Shown here: positions 1 through 7,484 of the stretch, in pieces
Numbering within the stretch: position 1 is the stretch's first letter
How the letters are laid out: each line of letters opens with the position of its first letter
Source of the DNA: JAPWJZ01 sp966211335
GTDB taxonomy: Bacteria > Pseudomonadota > Alphaproteobacteria > Micavibrionales > UBA2020
Direction: 5' to 3'
Assembly: GCA_966211335.1 (NCBI GenBank)
Contig: CBIHNF010000001.1
Span: forward strand, 372,001-436,000
DNA: 64,000 nt
Notes under the pieces: model-generated
Seen by the model: the letters and a program-made list of their open reading frames with translations, nothing else
What the model was told of the DNA's origin: nothing
The model's database searches: none
Translations under genes and position numbers: made by a program

Positions 1-216
1 GCAGCTGGTTTCAAACAGCCCGAAGCTCCAGCACACCGGGCAGCCCCGGAAGGCAAACAGGGCGGCACCCAGCAGGAGCAGCGTGAGCAGGACATTATGG
101 CTGACGAGCGCCGCAAACAGGCAAAGCCCGCCCGCGATGCCACGCAAAATATGTTCCCCCATCGTCCGGCTGGCGAAGGAGCCTTTGGCTTTATGCGGCG
201 GCGGCATTTCTGTCAT
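1..216 (-). CDS. small membrane protein, DUF2892-like, partial (3' end outside window)
   Basis: Reading leftward from ATG at 216, 72 codons stay open to the window edge, so the C-terminus is missing. The first 30 residues are polar and basic (PPPHKAKGSF); a hydrophobic stretch follows (LCLFAALVSHNVLLTLLLL), then a Cys-rich segment RGCPVCWSFGLFET. The short hydrophobic core followed by a GxCPxxxxxG motif resembles DUF2892/YgaP-type inner-membrane proteins; this is a resemblance by eye only. The start lies 6 bases after the stop of the SDR gene, so the two are probably co-transcribed. A second ATG at 207 is possible. Function unknown. Confidence 0.6.
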   Translation of the reverse strand, partial: MTEMPPPHKAKGSFASRTMGEHILRGIAGGLCLFAALVSHNVLLTLLLLGAALFAFRGCPVCWSFGLFETSC

Positions 217-221
217 GCCGG

Positions 222-1040
222 TCACCGCAGGAATTTTTCGCGCATGTAGCCCATGTATTCCTCATCGTCCTTCTCGCGCTTGAGGCGGAGGAAGCCGCCG
301 ACGTCTTCGCCGGTGAAATAGCGCAACTGCGGCTTGCCATCTGTTGCGGCAGTGAAAATGACGGCGGCGACATCGGCCGCCGTGGTTTTGCGGTGCGTCT
401 GCATATTGCCGTAGATACCGCCGATCTTGGCGACGAAATCGTTGTAGGACGCGGGGATATCTGTTCCCTTGTCCTTGACCATGCGTTCGGAAAATTTGGT
501 GGAGGTGACGCCGCCGCTCGGCTCCACCAGCTTGACGGCGATGCCTTGCGTTGCAAGCTCGAACGACAGTGCTTCCGAAAAACCCTCCAGCGCAAATTTG
601 CTGGCGCAATAGAGCGTATTCAGCGGCATGCCGATGATGCCGGCGCGGGAGCTGATATTGATGATGGTGCCGCCGCCGTTGGCACGCATATGCGGCAACA
701 GCGCGCGCGTTACATTCATGACGCCCGTGACGTTGACGGCGAACTGCTCCTCGATTTTTTCAGGGCTCAAGGATTCAAAAACGCCGAAAAGGCTGAAGCC
801 CGCGTTATTCAGCAGCACATCGATGCGGCCGAATTTCTTGATGGCGGCTTTGAGCGCCTTGGCGATGGATTCTTCATCACGCACATCGAGCGTGGTGACG
901 AGGAAATTTTTACCCTTGAGCACACTGCCCTTGGTGTAGCGCATGGTGGCAACGACGTTCCAGCCCTTGGCGGCAAACAACTGCGCCGAAGCAAGGCCGA
1001 TCCCTGAAGACGCGCCCGTGATGAAAATTGTTTTGGTCAT
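222..1040 (-). CDS. short-chain dehydrogenase/reductase (SDR)
   Basis: This 272-residue protein is a classical SDR: NAD(P)-binding TGASSGIG near residues 9-16, NNAG near residue 78, the catalytic Ser in NISSRAG and the YCASK catalytic Tyr/Lys pair near residue 146. The length is normal for the family. The substrate cannot be told from sequence; the C-terminal extension with KREKDDEEYMGYMREK is unusually charged. It heads the last part of a leftward gene run (xseB, ispA, 55-residue protein, SDR, DUF2892-like). The next gene upstream (1054-1221) ends 13 bases before this start. A cytoplasmic oxidoreductase is a safe call; a specific name is not. Confidence 0.9.
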   Translation of the reverse strand: MTKTIFITGASSGIGLASAQLFAAKGWNVVATMRYTKGSVLKGKNFLVTTLDVRDEESIAKALKAAIKKFGRIDVLLNNAGFSLFGVFESLSPEKIEEQFAVNVTGVMNVTRALLPHMRANGGGTIINISSRAGIIGMPLNTLYCASKFALEGFSEALSFELATQGIAVKLVEPSGGVTSTKFSERMVKDKGTDIPASYNDFVAKIGGIYGNMQTHRKTTAADVAAVIFTAATDGKPQLRYFTGEDVGGFLRLKREKDDEEYMGYMREKFLR

Positions 1041-1053
1041 GATGGACTTGCCT

Positions 1054-1221
1054 TTACTGCTTCGGCTTCAGCAGCTGTGCAGCCTTCTCGTACGTCCAGG
1101 TGATGGGGCGGAAGTACTGGCGCACGGCTTCTTTCGATTCCGCGGCGATATAGCGCCCCATGTCGCCCAAGGTTTCGCGCGTGGCTTTCGCCGCCGCATG
1201 GAATTTTGGGCGCAGCGCCAT
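1054..1221 (-). CDS. small conserved-looking protein, 55 residues
   Basis: ATG at 1221 opens 55 codons to TAA at 1054. The start sits only 2 bases after the ispA stop (1224-1226), suggesting translational coupling. The protein is basic and amphipathic (MALRPKFHAAAKATRETL at the start, TYEKAAQLLKPKQ at the end), with no signal peptide or membrane segment. Codon use matches the neighbours and the frame fills exactly the gap between ispA and the SDR gene, which supports it being real. No family recognised. It is short enough to be missed by standard length cut-offs. Confidence 0.65.
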   Translation of the reverse strand: MALRPKFHAAAKATRETLGDMGRYIAAESKEAVRQYFRPITWTYEKAAQLLKPKQ

Positions 1222-1223
1222 GG

Positions 1224-2132
1224 TTACACCCGGCGTTCCAGCACGTAGCGGGCAAGGTCTTTCAGCAAATCAACGCGGCCTTCGTCGAAGGTGCGAAGGT
1301 GCGAGATGGACTGGTCGACCAGCATCTGCGCGCGCTGTTTTGCCTGTTCGATACCCATGGCGGACACGAAGGTGGATTTTTTGCCGTCCGCATTAACGGG
1401 CTTGCCGAGGTCCTGTTCGGTCGAGGTCGCATCGAGCAGATCGTCCGTCACCTGGAAGGCGAGGCCGAGGTCATGCGCGTAGTTGCGGAGCGACTGGCGG
1501 TGCGCCGGATTGGCCTTGCCCAAAATCGCGCCTGCTTCGCAGCAGAAGGCGATGAGCTTGCCGGTTTTCAGGCGCTGCATGCGGCTGATGGTGCCGACGT
1601 CGAATTCCTGTTTTTCGCCGATGAGGTCAAGCATCTGGCCGCCGACCATGCCGTGCATGCCGATCGCGCCGGCAAGGTTGGCGATGAGTTCAACACGGAC
1701 GCGCGGGTCTTCATGCGTTTCGGGATCGGCGAGAATTTCAAAGGCGAGGGTCAGCAGCGCGTCACCGGCCAGAAGCGCGGTTGCTTCATCGAAGGCCTTG
1801 TGCAGCGCGGGCTTGCCGCGGCGAAGGTCGGAGTTGTCCATCGCCGGCAGGTCGTCATGCGCGAGCGAATAGCAGTGGACGAATTCGGCGGCAGCGGCGA
1901 CCCTGCGGGCGCGCATGGCATCAACACCGAAAACCCGTGCGCCTTCCATGACCATGAAGGGGCGAAGGCGTTTACCGCCGGAGAGGGCCGCATAGCGCAT
2001 CGCGTCAAACAGCGGCGCTTCGGCAAGGTCGGTCGCGGGAAGGAGGTTGGCGATGGTCTTGTTGACCTTGTCGCGGCAGTCATCCATGGCTTGGGATAGC
2101 TTGGGTGTCGCCTCGCGGGGTGATGGTGCCAT
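1224..2132 (-). CDS. ispA: geranyl/farnesyl diphosphate synthase
   Basis: This 302-residue trans-prenyltransferase condenses isopentenyl diphosphate with dimethylallyl/geranyl diphosphate to farnesyl diphosphate for quinone and bactoprenol synthesis in the cytoplasm. The first Asp-rich motif is DDLPAMDNSDLRRG, with the two extra residues typical of bacterial FPP synthases; the second is DDLLD in FQVTDDLLDAT. GGKRLRP near residue 53 is the IPP-binding segment. Next to xseB, the usual partner in proteobacteria, where dxs often follows; here dxs is absent and an SDR gene follows. Chain length (C15 versus C10) is inferred from family, not proven. Confidence 0.93.
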   Translation of the reverse strand: MAPSPREATPKLSQAMDDCRDKVNKTIANLLPATDLAEAPLFDAMRYAALSGGKRLRPFMVMEGARVFGVDAMRARRVAAAAEFVHCYSLAHDDLPAMDNSDLRRGKPALHKAFDEATALLAGDALLTLAFEILADPETHEDPRVRVELIANLAGAIGMHGMVGGQMLDLIGEKQEFDVGTISRMQRLKTGKLIAFCCEAGAILGKANPAHRQSLRNYAHDLGLAFQVTDDLLDATSTEQDLGKPVNADGKKSTFVSAMGIEQAKQRAQMLVDQSISHLRTFDEGRVDLLKDLARYVLERRV

Positions 2133-2236
2133 TTGTGAAATGACCCTTTGTTATGATTGGAACTTCAAGGCAATGTTATACCTGAAGTCGCATCAAAAAG
2201 TTAGGGTTTTTAAGCGGGTGTTACGGCTGACAGGGC

Positions 2237-2491
2237 TTAGTCGTTCAGCTTGAACGGCTCGGTTGCGGTCTTGCCGCCTTCCAGCACGGTGATCTTCTCG
2301 ATCCGGCCTTGCGCCTCTTTCAGGCGCGCATCGCAATACTTCTTCAGCGCCATGCCGCGTTCATAGGAATCGATGGAGGTCTTAAGATCGGCAGCGCCGG
2401 TCTCGAGGCCGCGGACGATCTTTTCGAGTTCGGTCAGGGCTTCCTCGAACGACAGCTTGTCTAGATCGGGGGCGAGGGCTTCTTTTGCCAT
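2237..2491 (-). CDS. xseB: exodeoxyribonuclease VII small subunit
   Basis: The 84-residue product shows the XseB signature LSFEEALTELEKIVRGLE near residue 13 followed by SIDSYERGMALKKYCDARL, a helical hairpin that binds the large subunit XseA. Exo VII degrades single-stranded DNA to oligonucleotides. ATG at 2491 gives the standard N-terminus; the open frame extends further upstream but without family similarity. It precedes ispA by about 100 bases, the classic xseB-ispA pairing. xseA is not in the window. Confidence 0.92.
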   Translation of the reverse strand: MAKEALAPDLDKLSFEEALTELEKIVRGLETGAADLKTSIDSYERGMALKKYCDARLKEAQGRIEKITVLEGGKTATEPFKLND

Positions 2492-2510
2492 ATTGTGAAT
2501 ACTTTCGGGT

Positions 2511-3137
2511 TTAGACAGCGCGGGCGAGGCTTTGCGACACAGGTTCTTCCTGCTCGATGTAGCCAAGGTTGATTTCAAGCGCGCCGCAGAGCATTTGCCC
2601 CAGCGTGATGTGCATTTCCTGGATGCGCGCCGTGGTGGTGGACGGCACGTTGAGGAGGATGTCGCACAGGGAGGCAGCCTTGCCGCCGCTCTGGCCGGTG
2701 AAACCGACCGTGGTGATGCCCATGGTGCGGCACAGCTCCAGCGCCTTCAGCACGTTGCCGGAATTGCCCGAGGTGGTGATGCCGATCGCCATGTCGCCCT
2801 TGCGGCCGAGCGCTTCGATCTGGCGGGAAAACACGCGCTCGAAGCCGTAATCGTTGCCGATGGCGGTGAGGGCGGAGGTATCGGTCGCAAGCGAGATCGC
2901 GGCAATGGCCTTGCGGTCCTTCTTGTAGCGGGCCGACAGTTCGGTTGCGAGGTGCTGGGCGTCGGAAGCGGAGCCGCCGTTGCCGAAGAAGAAGATTTTG
3001 CCGCCGGATTCGATGCAGTTGGTCGCAGCTTCGAGCAGTTTTTCAAACGGGAGCGCCAGTTGCTGGCGGGTGAGCGCCATGACGTCTTCGTGTTCGGTGA
3101 ATTCGGACTGCCAGAATTTCTTGAGCTTGATACGCAT
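2511..3137 (-). CDS. gmhA: D-sedoheptulose-7-phosphate isomerase (SIS domain)
   Basis: This 208-residue SIS-fold protein carries FFGNGGSASDAQHLATELSAR near residue 50 and ITTSGNSGNVLKAL near residue 118, the phosphosugar-binding loops of GmhA, and the late HITLGQMLC segment. GmhA converts sedoheptulose 7-phosphate to D-glycero-D-manno-heptose 7-phosphate for lipopolysaccharide core heptose. The DnaA-binding paralogue DiaA has the same fold and cannot be fully excluded, but the glutamate/histidine positions of GmhA (ATE and MHITLG) are present. It lies upstream of xseB and downstream of a lipoprotein gene on the same strand. Confidence 0.85.
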   Translation of the reverse strand: MRIKLKKFWQSEFTEHEDVMALTRQQLALPFEKLLEAATNCIESGGKIFFFGNGGSASDAQHLATELSARYKKDRKAIAAISLATDTSALTAIGNDYGFERVFSRQIEALGRKGDMAIGITTSGNSGNVLKALELCRTMGITTVGFTGQSGGKAASLCDILLNVPSTTTARIQEMHITLGQMLCGALEINLGYIEQEEPVSQSLARAV

Positions 3138-3155
3138 CGGGTCCTTATAGGTCTC

Positions 3156-3752
3156 CTACTTTTTATTCCCTTGTTGCTTGTTGAAAGCAACCTGCTCCGG
3201 CGTCAGGCTGAAGCCGATGACTATTCTATAGCCATGGGCGGCTTCGGGGGAAGTGACCGGAATACGGATGGTGTGCTCTTCTTTCGAGACGCCATCGGTT
3301 TTATTATCGAAATCGACTTTAGTGGAAAAGGCCTGACGCTGCAAGATTGTTTCATCCGGGCTTAAGACAGCGATAAAATATGGAAATACCGCGCTGCCAA
3401 TTTCCTTGGCGCTGTTTTCGCGTCCTTTGGGCCCTTTTGTGCCGCCAAAGTTGATTTCAAGGTCAAAAACAGCCTCTTTTCCGTCTTTAAAGGTGCAATC
3501 ACCCCTGAAAACGCCGATATAACCCGCCGCGACGAGGTTTTTGGGGTCTTTTTCGCTCATTCCCGCCCTGAAAGCGGGGTAAGTATTGGCTTCCGGCACC
3601 ACACCCACGGTCGGGCAGGCCGGTTCTGCTTTTTGAATAAGGGTCGCATCATCGTCGGGATGGAAGGTCGCGTTATAGGCTTTGCGGGTCGCAGCGCAGC
3701 CCGACAGGAGGACGAGGCAAAGAAGGACGGCGAGTCGCGGAGTCTTTTTCAT
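3156..3752 (-). CDS. hypothetical lipoprotein
   Basis: 198 residues. The N-terminus MKKTPRLAVLLCLVLLSGCAATRK is a type II signal peptide with lipobox LSGC, so the mature protein is probably an envelope lipoprotein with Cys at about residue 19. The body is mostly beta-like and polar, with ACPTVGVVPEANTYPAFRAG near residue 45 and a late SLTPEQVAFNKQQGNKK tail. It ends 18 bases upstream of gmhA and is divergent from ispH. No family recognised; role in the envelope is inferred only from the lipobox. Confidence 0.8.
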   Translation of the reverse strand: MKKTPRLAVLLCLVLLSGCAATRKAYNATFHPDDDATLIQKAEPACPTVGVVPEANTYPAFRAGMSEKDPKNLVAAGYIGVFRGDCTFKDGKEAVFDLEINFGGTKGPKGRENSAKEIGSAVFPYFIAVLSPDETILQRQAFSTKVDFDNKTDGVSKEEHTIRIPVTSPEAAHGYRIVIGFSLTPEQVAFNKQQGNKK

Positions 3753-3843
3753 GGCGCACCAATATCACTGAATAAACGGGTCAGCTGCAGAATAGTCGGC
3801 TTAAGTGCTCGACTCAAGCCGGATGCGCTGTATATTTTGCGGC

Positions 3844-4800
3844 ATGGACGAAGCCGCGAAACCACAACTGACGATCCTTCTGGCAAGCCCGCGCGGCTTT
3901 TGCGCCGGCGTCGACCGCGCGATCGAGATTGTGGAGAAGTCGCTGCTGAAATACGGCGCGCCCGTTTATGTGCGCCACGAGATTGTACACAACAAACACG
4001 TCCTCGATGATCTCCGCGCCAAGGGTGCGATTTTCGTGAAGGAGCTGGACGAGGTGCCGGAAGGCGCGCCTGTCATCTTCTCCGCCCATGGCGTGCCGAA
4101 GGACGTGCCGGCGGCAGCAAAACTGCGCAACATGATTTACATCGACGCCACCTGCCCGCTTGTCAGCAAGGTTCACCGCGAGGCGGAGATGCACCACAAG
4201 GCGGGGCATAAAATCATCCTCATCGGCCACCGCGGCCACCCGGAGGTCATCGGCACCATGGGCCAGTTGCCGGAAGGCACCGTTGTGCTGGTCGAAACGG
4301 TGGCGGATGTGGCGACGCTGAACTTCACCGCAGATGACAAAATCGCCTATGTCACGCAGACAACGCTGTCGCTCGACGACACCTTTGAAATTGTCGAGGC
4401 CTTGCGCGCCCGCTACCCTTCCGTCGCCGCGCCGCGCAAGGAAGACATTTGTTATGCCACCACCAACCGCCAGCTGGCGGTGAAGGATATCGCGCCGCGC
4501 GCGGATGTGGTGATTGTCATCGGCTCCAAAAACTCCTCCAACTCCAACCGGCTGGTGGAAGTCGCCCGCGCCTATGGCGCAAAACGTGCGCTGCTGGCGG
4601 ATAAGGCGGAAGACATTCCCTGGGACGAACTGAAAGACATGCGCACGCTGGGTCTCACCGCCGGCGCATCGGCACCGGAAGTTTTGGTGCAGCGCGTCAT
4701 CGACCGCGCGCGGGAAGACTTCGATGTTGCGCTGCAAACCACGGTGGTCGCGGAAGAAACCGTCATCTTCAAAATCCCCAAAGTGCTGCACGGCGCGTAA
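3844..4800 (+). CDS. ispH: 4-hydroxy-3-methylbut-2-enyl diphosphate reductase
   Basis: 318 residues, full length for IspH, the last MEP-pathway enzyme, which makes IPP and DMAPP using a [4Fe-4S] cluster. The three cluster cysteines are visible in RGFCAGVDRA, DATCPLVSKVH and EDICYATTNRQ; the substrate histidines are in EIVHNKHV and FSAHGVP. ATG at 3844 (MDEAAKPQL) gives the usual start; an in-frame GTG at 3805 would add 13 residues. Divergent from the lipoprotein gene. Functionally linked to ispA at 1.2-2.1 kb, which uses its products. The ispH-thrB-rnhA order is a common alphaproteobacterial arrangement; here one unknown gene is inserted. Confidence 0.96.
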   Translation: MDEAAKPQLTILLASPRGFCAGVDRAIEIVEKSLLKYGAPVYVRHEIVHNKHVLDDLRAKGAIFVKELDEVPEGAPVIFSAHGVPKDVPAAAKLRNMIYIDATCPLVSKVHREAEMHHKAGHKIILIGHRGHPEVIGTMGQLPEGTVVLVETVADVATLNFTADDKIAYVTQTTLSLDDTFEIVEALRARYPSVAAPRKEDICYATTNRQLAVKDIAPRADVVIVIGSKNSSNSNRLVEVARAYGAKRALLADKAEDIPWDELKDMRTLGLTAGASAPEVLVQRVIDRAREDFDVALQTTVVAEETVIFKIPKVLHGA

Positions 4801-4834
4801 CCCGAAATTTAAAACATTGTTTCACGATTCTCGC

Positions 4835-4862
4835 TTGATTAAAAAACCTCGCTTCTTATAGT
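4835..4862 (+). promoter_or_regulatory. sigma-70-like promoter
   Basis: TTGATT at 4835-4840 and TATAGT at 4857-4862 are separated by 16 bases in an AT-rich gap after ispH, and point at the 4941 gene. The start site would be near 4869, giving a leader of about 70 bases. Read by eye. Confidence 0.5.
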
Positions 4863-4940
4863 GAGCACCAATTCGTTATAAAAAAATTTAGACTTTGGCG
4901 CATTGGTTAGAGGGTTTTTAACATCGCGACGGAAGGACTG

Positions 4941-5471
4941 ATGAATATGACGAAGTCTTATTGCCTGACGGTCGAAGTTGGCAGCGACAGCATCAAGAAC
5001 GGCCTTGGCTATATGATCACCTTCTCCCTGCCGGACGAGAAAGTCTCGCCGCAGGCAACTCCCGGTTTTAACGCTTGGTCTGACAAAGTGCGCGACGCTG
5101 TTTTGCGCGCCGGCGACCAGGTGTTTGACCCCGACCCCTACACAAAAAAAGTCGCCGTCGCCGAGCTGATGTATGAATTGAGCGTCCTGAGCGGCGAATC
5201 CGGCATCACGATTGCGACCGGCAGCCGGGTGCCCGCCGTGCAAATCCAATCCACCAACCCCTATGACCCGCGCATTGAAGTCAGCTTCACGAATGCGGAT
5301 GGCGATTTCCACGTGACGGAAAAAAGCCTGTCGGACCTCGAGCGCCGCAAAATCTCCGGCCATGGCGCAACGGGCGTGCAGGAAGCCGGCCGCGGCCACT
5401 TCCCCTTCGTCCAGCAGCCGCCGGTGATCTTGCCGCCTAAATCCGGCACGCACCATTCGCCGCGCCCCTGA
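4941..5471 (+). CDS. hypothetical protein, 176 residues
   Basis: ATG at 4941 is preceded by GGAAGG at a normal distance, and the gene has its own promoter-like sequence and a terminator after it, so it is a single-gene unit between ispH and thrB. The N-terminal half (MTKSYCLTVEVGSDSIKNG) looks like mixed alpha/beta and has no signal peptide; a central stretch SGITIATGSRVPAVQIQ precedes a Pro/Gly/His-rich, likely disordered tail (FVQQPPVILPPKSGTHHSPRP). No family recognised. Confidence 0.75.
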   Translation: MNMTKSYCLTVEVGSDSIKNGLGYMITFSLPDEKVSPQATPGFNAWSDKVRDAVLRAGDQVFDPDPYTKKVAVAELMYELSVLSGESGITIATGSRVPAVQIQSTNPYDPRIEVSFTNADGDFHVTEKSLSDLERRKISGHGATGVQEAGRGHFPFVQQPPVILPPKSGTHHSPRP

Positions 5472-5494
5472 AAATAGGATAAACACTTTTACGG

Positions 5495-5527
5495 AAAAAG
5501 CGGGGCGGTACAGCTGCCCCGCTTTTT
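5495..5527. terminator. Rho-independent terminator
   Basis: AAAAAGCGGGGC (5495-5506) pairs perfectly with GCCCCGCTTTTT (5516-5527) across a 10-base loop. The A and T tracts on both sides make it able to work in either direction; the natural target is the 4941 gene. thrB begins 42 bases later. Confidence 0.85.
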
Positions 5528-5569
5528 CTTGGCGGCCGTTAACCCTTTGCGCTATTCTTGCTTCCCAGA

Positions 5570-6535
5570 ATGGCCGTATACACCCAAATCACCGAAGACA
5601 CGCTGAAGACCGCCCTCGCCAAGTTTGACCTCGGCGCGATGGTCGCGTTCGAGGGTATTGCCGAAGGGGTCGAGAATACCAATTACCGCCTGACGACCGA
5701 TAAAGGCAGTTATGTGCTGACCCTGATCGAAAAGCGCGCTGACCCGGAAGAGCTGCCCTTCTACACCGGCTTCATGGAGCATTTGCGCAAAAGGGGCATC
5801 CCCACCGCCGCGGTGCTGGAGGATAAAGAAGGCCGCAGCATATTCACGCTGAACGGCAAGCCCGCGCTGATTACCAAGTTTCTTGACGGCGCTTGGCCGC
5901 GCGATATTTACGTCCACCACTGCCAGCAGGTAGGCGAAATGCTGGCCGTGATGCACAAGGGCGGCCGCGACTTCAACATGAAGCGCCGCAACACCATGAG
6001 CTTCCCCGCCTGGCGCAGCCTGATTCACGCATGCGCCGACCGCGCGGACGAGCTGGAGCCGGGATTGTTCCAGCTGCTGGACACCGAGCTGGATTACCTT
6101 GAAAAGCACTGGCCAAAGTTTCTGCCCAAGGGCGCGGTCCATGCCGACCTGTTCCCTGATAACGTCTTTTTCAATGACGAGAAAATTTCCGGCGTCATTG
6201 ATTTCTATTTCGCCTGCTGGGATGTGCTGGCCTATGACCTGATGCTGGCCTTCAACCCCTGGTGTTTCGACTGGAAAGGCGACCTTGACCCCGCGCGCGC
6301 CAAATCCTTCCTCGACAGCTATCACCACGCGCGGCCGATGTCGAAGAACGAGCTGAAGGCCCTGCCCTTCTTCGGCCGCGCCGCCGCGATGCGCATTATC
6401 TCGACGCGGCTGTACGACTGGCTGAATCCGGTCGAAGGTGCGCTTGTTCGCGCGAAGGATCCGCTGGAGCATGTGAAAATCCTCCGCTATCACCAGAAAG
6501 TCGTCTCCCTCGTCGACTATAACTTTCACGTTTAA
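5570..6535 (+). CDS. thrB: homoserine kinase, APH-fold (ThrB2 type)
   Basis: 321 residues. This is the aminoglycoside-phosphotransferase-fold homoserine kinase of alphaproteobacteria and pseudomonads, not the GHMP-type enzyme of E. coli. It phosphorylates homoserine in threonine synthesis. Key features: EGVENTNYRL near residue 27, the catalytic loop VHADLFPDNVFF near residue 189, and the metal-binding VIDFYFACWD near residue 211. ATG at 5570 gives MAVYTQIT, the typical start; a TTG four codons upstream is less likely. The gene is followed after 3 bases by rnhA, indicating one transcript. Confidence 0.94.
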   Translation: MAVYTQITEDTLKTALAKFDLGAMVAFEGIAEGVENTNYRLTTDKGSYVLTLIEKRADPEELPFYTGFMEHLRKRGIPTAAVLEDKEGRSIFTLNGKPALITKFLDGAWPRDIYVHHCQQVGEMLAVMHKGGRDFNMKRRNTMSFPAWRSLIHACADRADELEPGLFQLLDTELDYLEKHWPKFLPKGAVHADLFPDNVFFNDEKISGVIDFYFACWDVLAYDLMLAFNPWCFDWKGDLDPARAKSFLDSYHHARPMSKNELKALPFFGRAAAMRIISTRLYDWLNPVEGALVRAKDPLEHVKILRYHQKVVSLVDYNFHV

Positions 6536-6538
6536 GCC

Positions 6539-6997
6539 ATGAAGAAGGTCGACCTGTTCACCGACGGCGCCTGCAGCGGCAACCCCGGCCCCGGCGGCTG
6601 GGGCGCCCTTCTCCGCTACGGCAAGCATGAAAAAGAACTCTCCGGCGGCAGCGGCTGGACGACCAATAACCGCATGGAAATGCAGGCCGTGATCGAGGGG
6701 CTGACCGCCATCAGCGGGCGCTGCGACGTCACCATCCACACCGACAGCCAGTATGTGATGAAGGGCGTTTTGGAATACCTGAACGGCTGGAAAAAACGCG
6801 GCTGGAAGACGTCAGACAAAAAGGACGTCAAAAACATCGACCTCTGGCAGCAGCTGGATGAATTGCTGTCAAAACACAAGTTGCACTGGATCTGGGTCAA
6901 GGGCCACAATGGCCATGTGGAGAACGAGCGCGTCGACGAATTGGCGCGGCAGGCCATTCCGCCGGCAACACCACCGATAGAAGACGCGGTTTCTTAA
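6539..6997 (+). CDS. rnhA: ribonuclease HI
   Basis: 152 residues, standard length. RNase HI removes RNA from RNA-DNA hybrids such as replication primers and R-loops. The catalytic DEDD set is visible: Asp in LFTDGACSGNPGPGG, Glu in NNRMEMQAVIEGL, Asp in HTDSQYV and the last Asp in NERVDELARQA. It starts 3 bases after thrB, so translation is probably coupled. Confidence 0.96.
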   Translation: MKKVDLFTDGACSGNPGPGGWGALLRYGKHEKELSGGSGWTTNNRMEMQAVIEGLTAISGRCDVTIHTDSQYVMKGVLEYLNGWKKRGWKTSDKKDVKNIDLWQQLDELLSKHKLHWIWVKGHNGHVENERVDELARQAIPPATPPIEDAVS

Positions 6998-7091
6998 CCG
7001 AATGTTAGGAACTTATGGCCCATGCTGGAAGTAGGCAGCGGGGAATTGCATCGCTGTTCCCGTTTGCACCGGTTATGGAGGCGTCATTTCA

Positions 7092-7484
7092 ATGAAAAGC
7101 CCGCAGCATCTCAGCCAGAATTTCTCTCTCCCCTCCCTGCCCGCCAATGCGGACACGCTGACGCGACATTTTTACGCGCAGTTCATGCTGGAATTCCAGA
7201 GCCAGCGTTCGACCGATTCCTATTTCCGCATTTTCACCGCGATCGAGAAGACGGCAAGCAAGACCGGCAACGCGCCGGAAGTGGTCGCAAGGTCGCTCGT
7301 CGAAAGCGGCCTCCGTGCGGCGCGTGAATCTTTTCCGCAGAAATTCATTTCGGCGATCGAGAATAAATCGGTCATGCCGCAGTGGAATTTAAACGCCATG
7401 ACGCCGCAGCAGCGCGAGCTACTGAGCTTCTGGTCAGACAGCCAGAACCTTACTGGTTATAGACAGGGGCGTCGCTTCCATTAA
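7092..7484 (+). CDS. hypothetical protein, 130 residues
   Basis: ATG at 7092 has a good GGAGGCG ribosome site about 9 bases upstream. The product is mostly helical, Gln/Ser-rich and soluble (MKSPQHLSQNFSLPSLPAN start; AESFPQKFISAIENK-like middle). Its last 35 bases overlap the end of the PBP1A gene on the other strand, so the two transcripts converge and interleave. No family recognised. Confidence 0.65.
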   Translation: MKSPQHLSQNFSLPSLPANADTLTRHFYAQFMLEFQSQRSTDSYFRIFTAIEKTASKTGNAPEVVARSLVESGLRAARESFPQKFISAIENKSVMPQWNLNAMTPQQRELLSFWSDSQNLTGYRQGRRFH

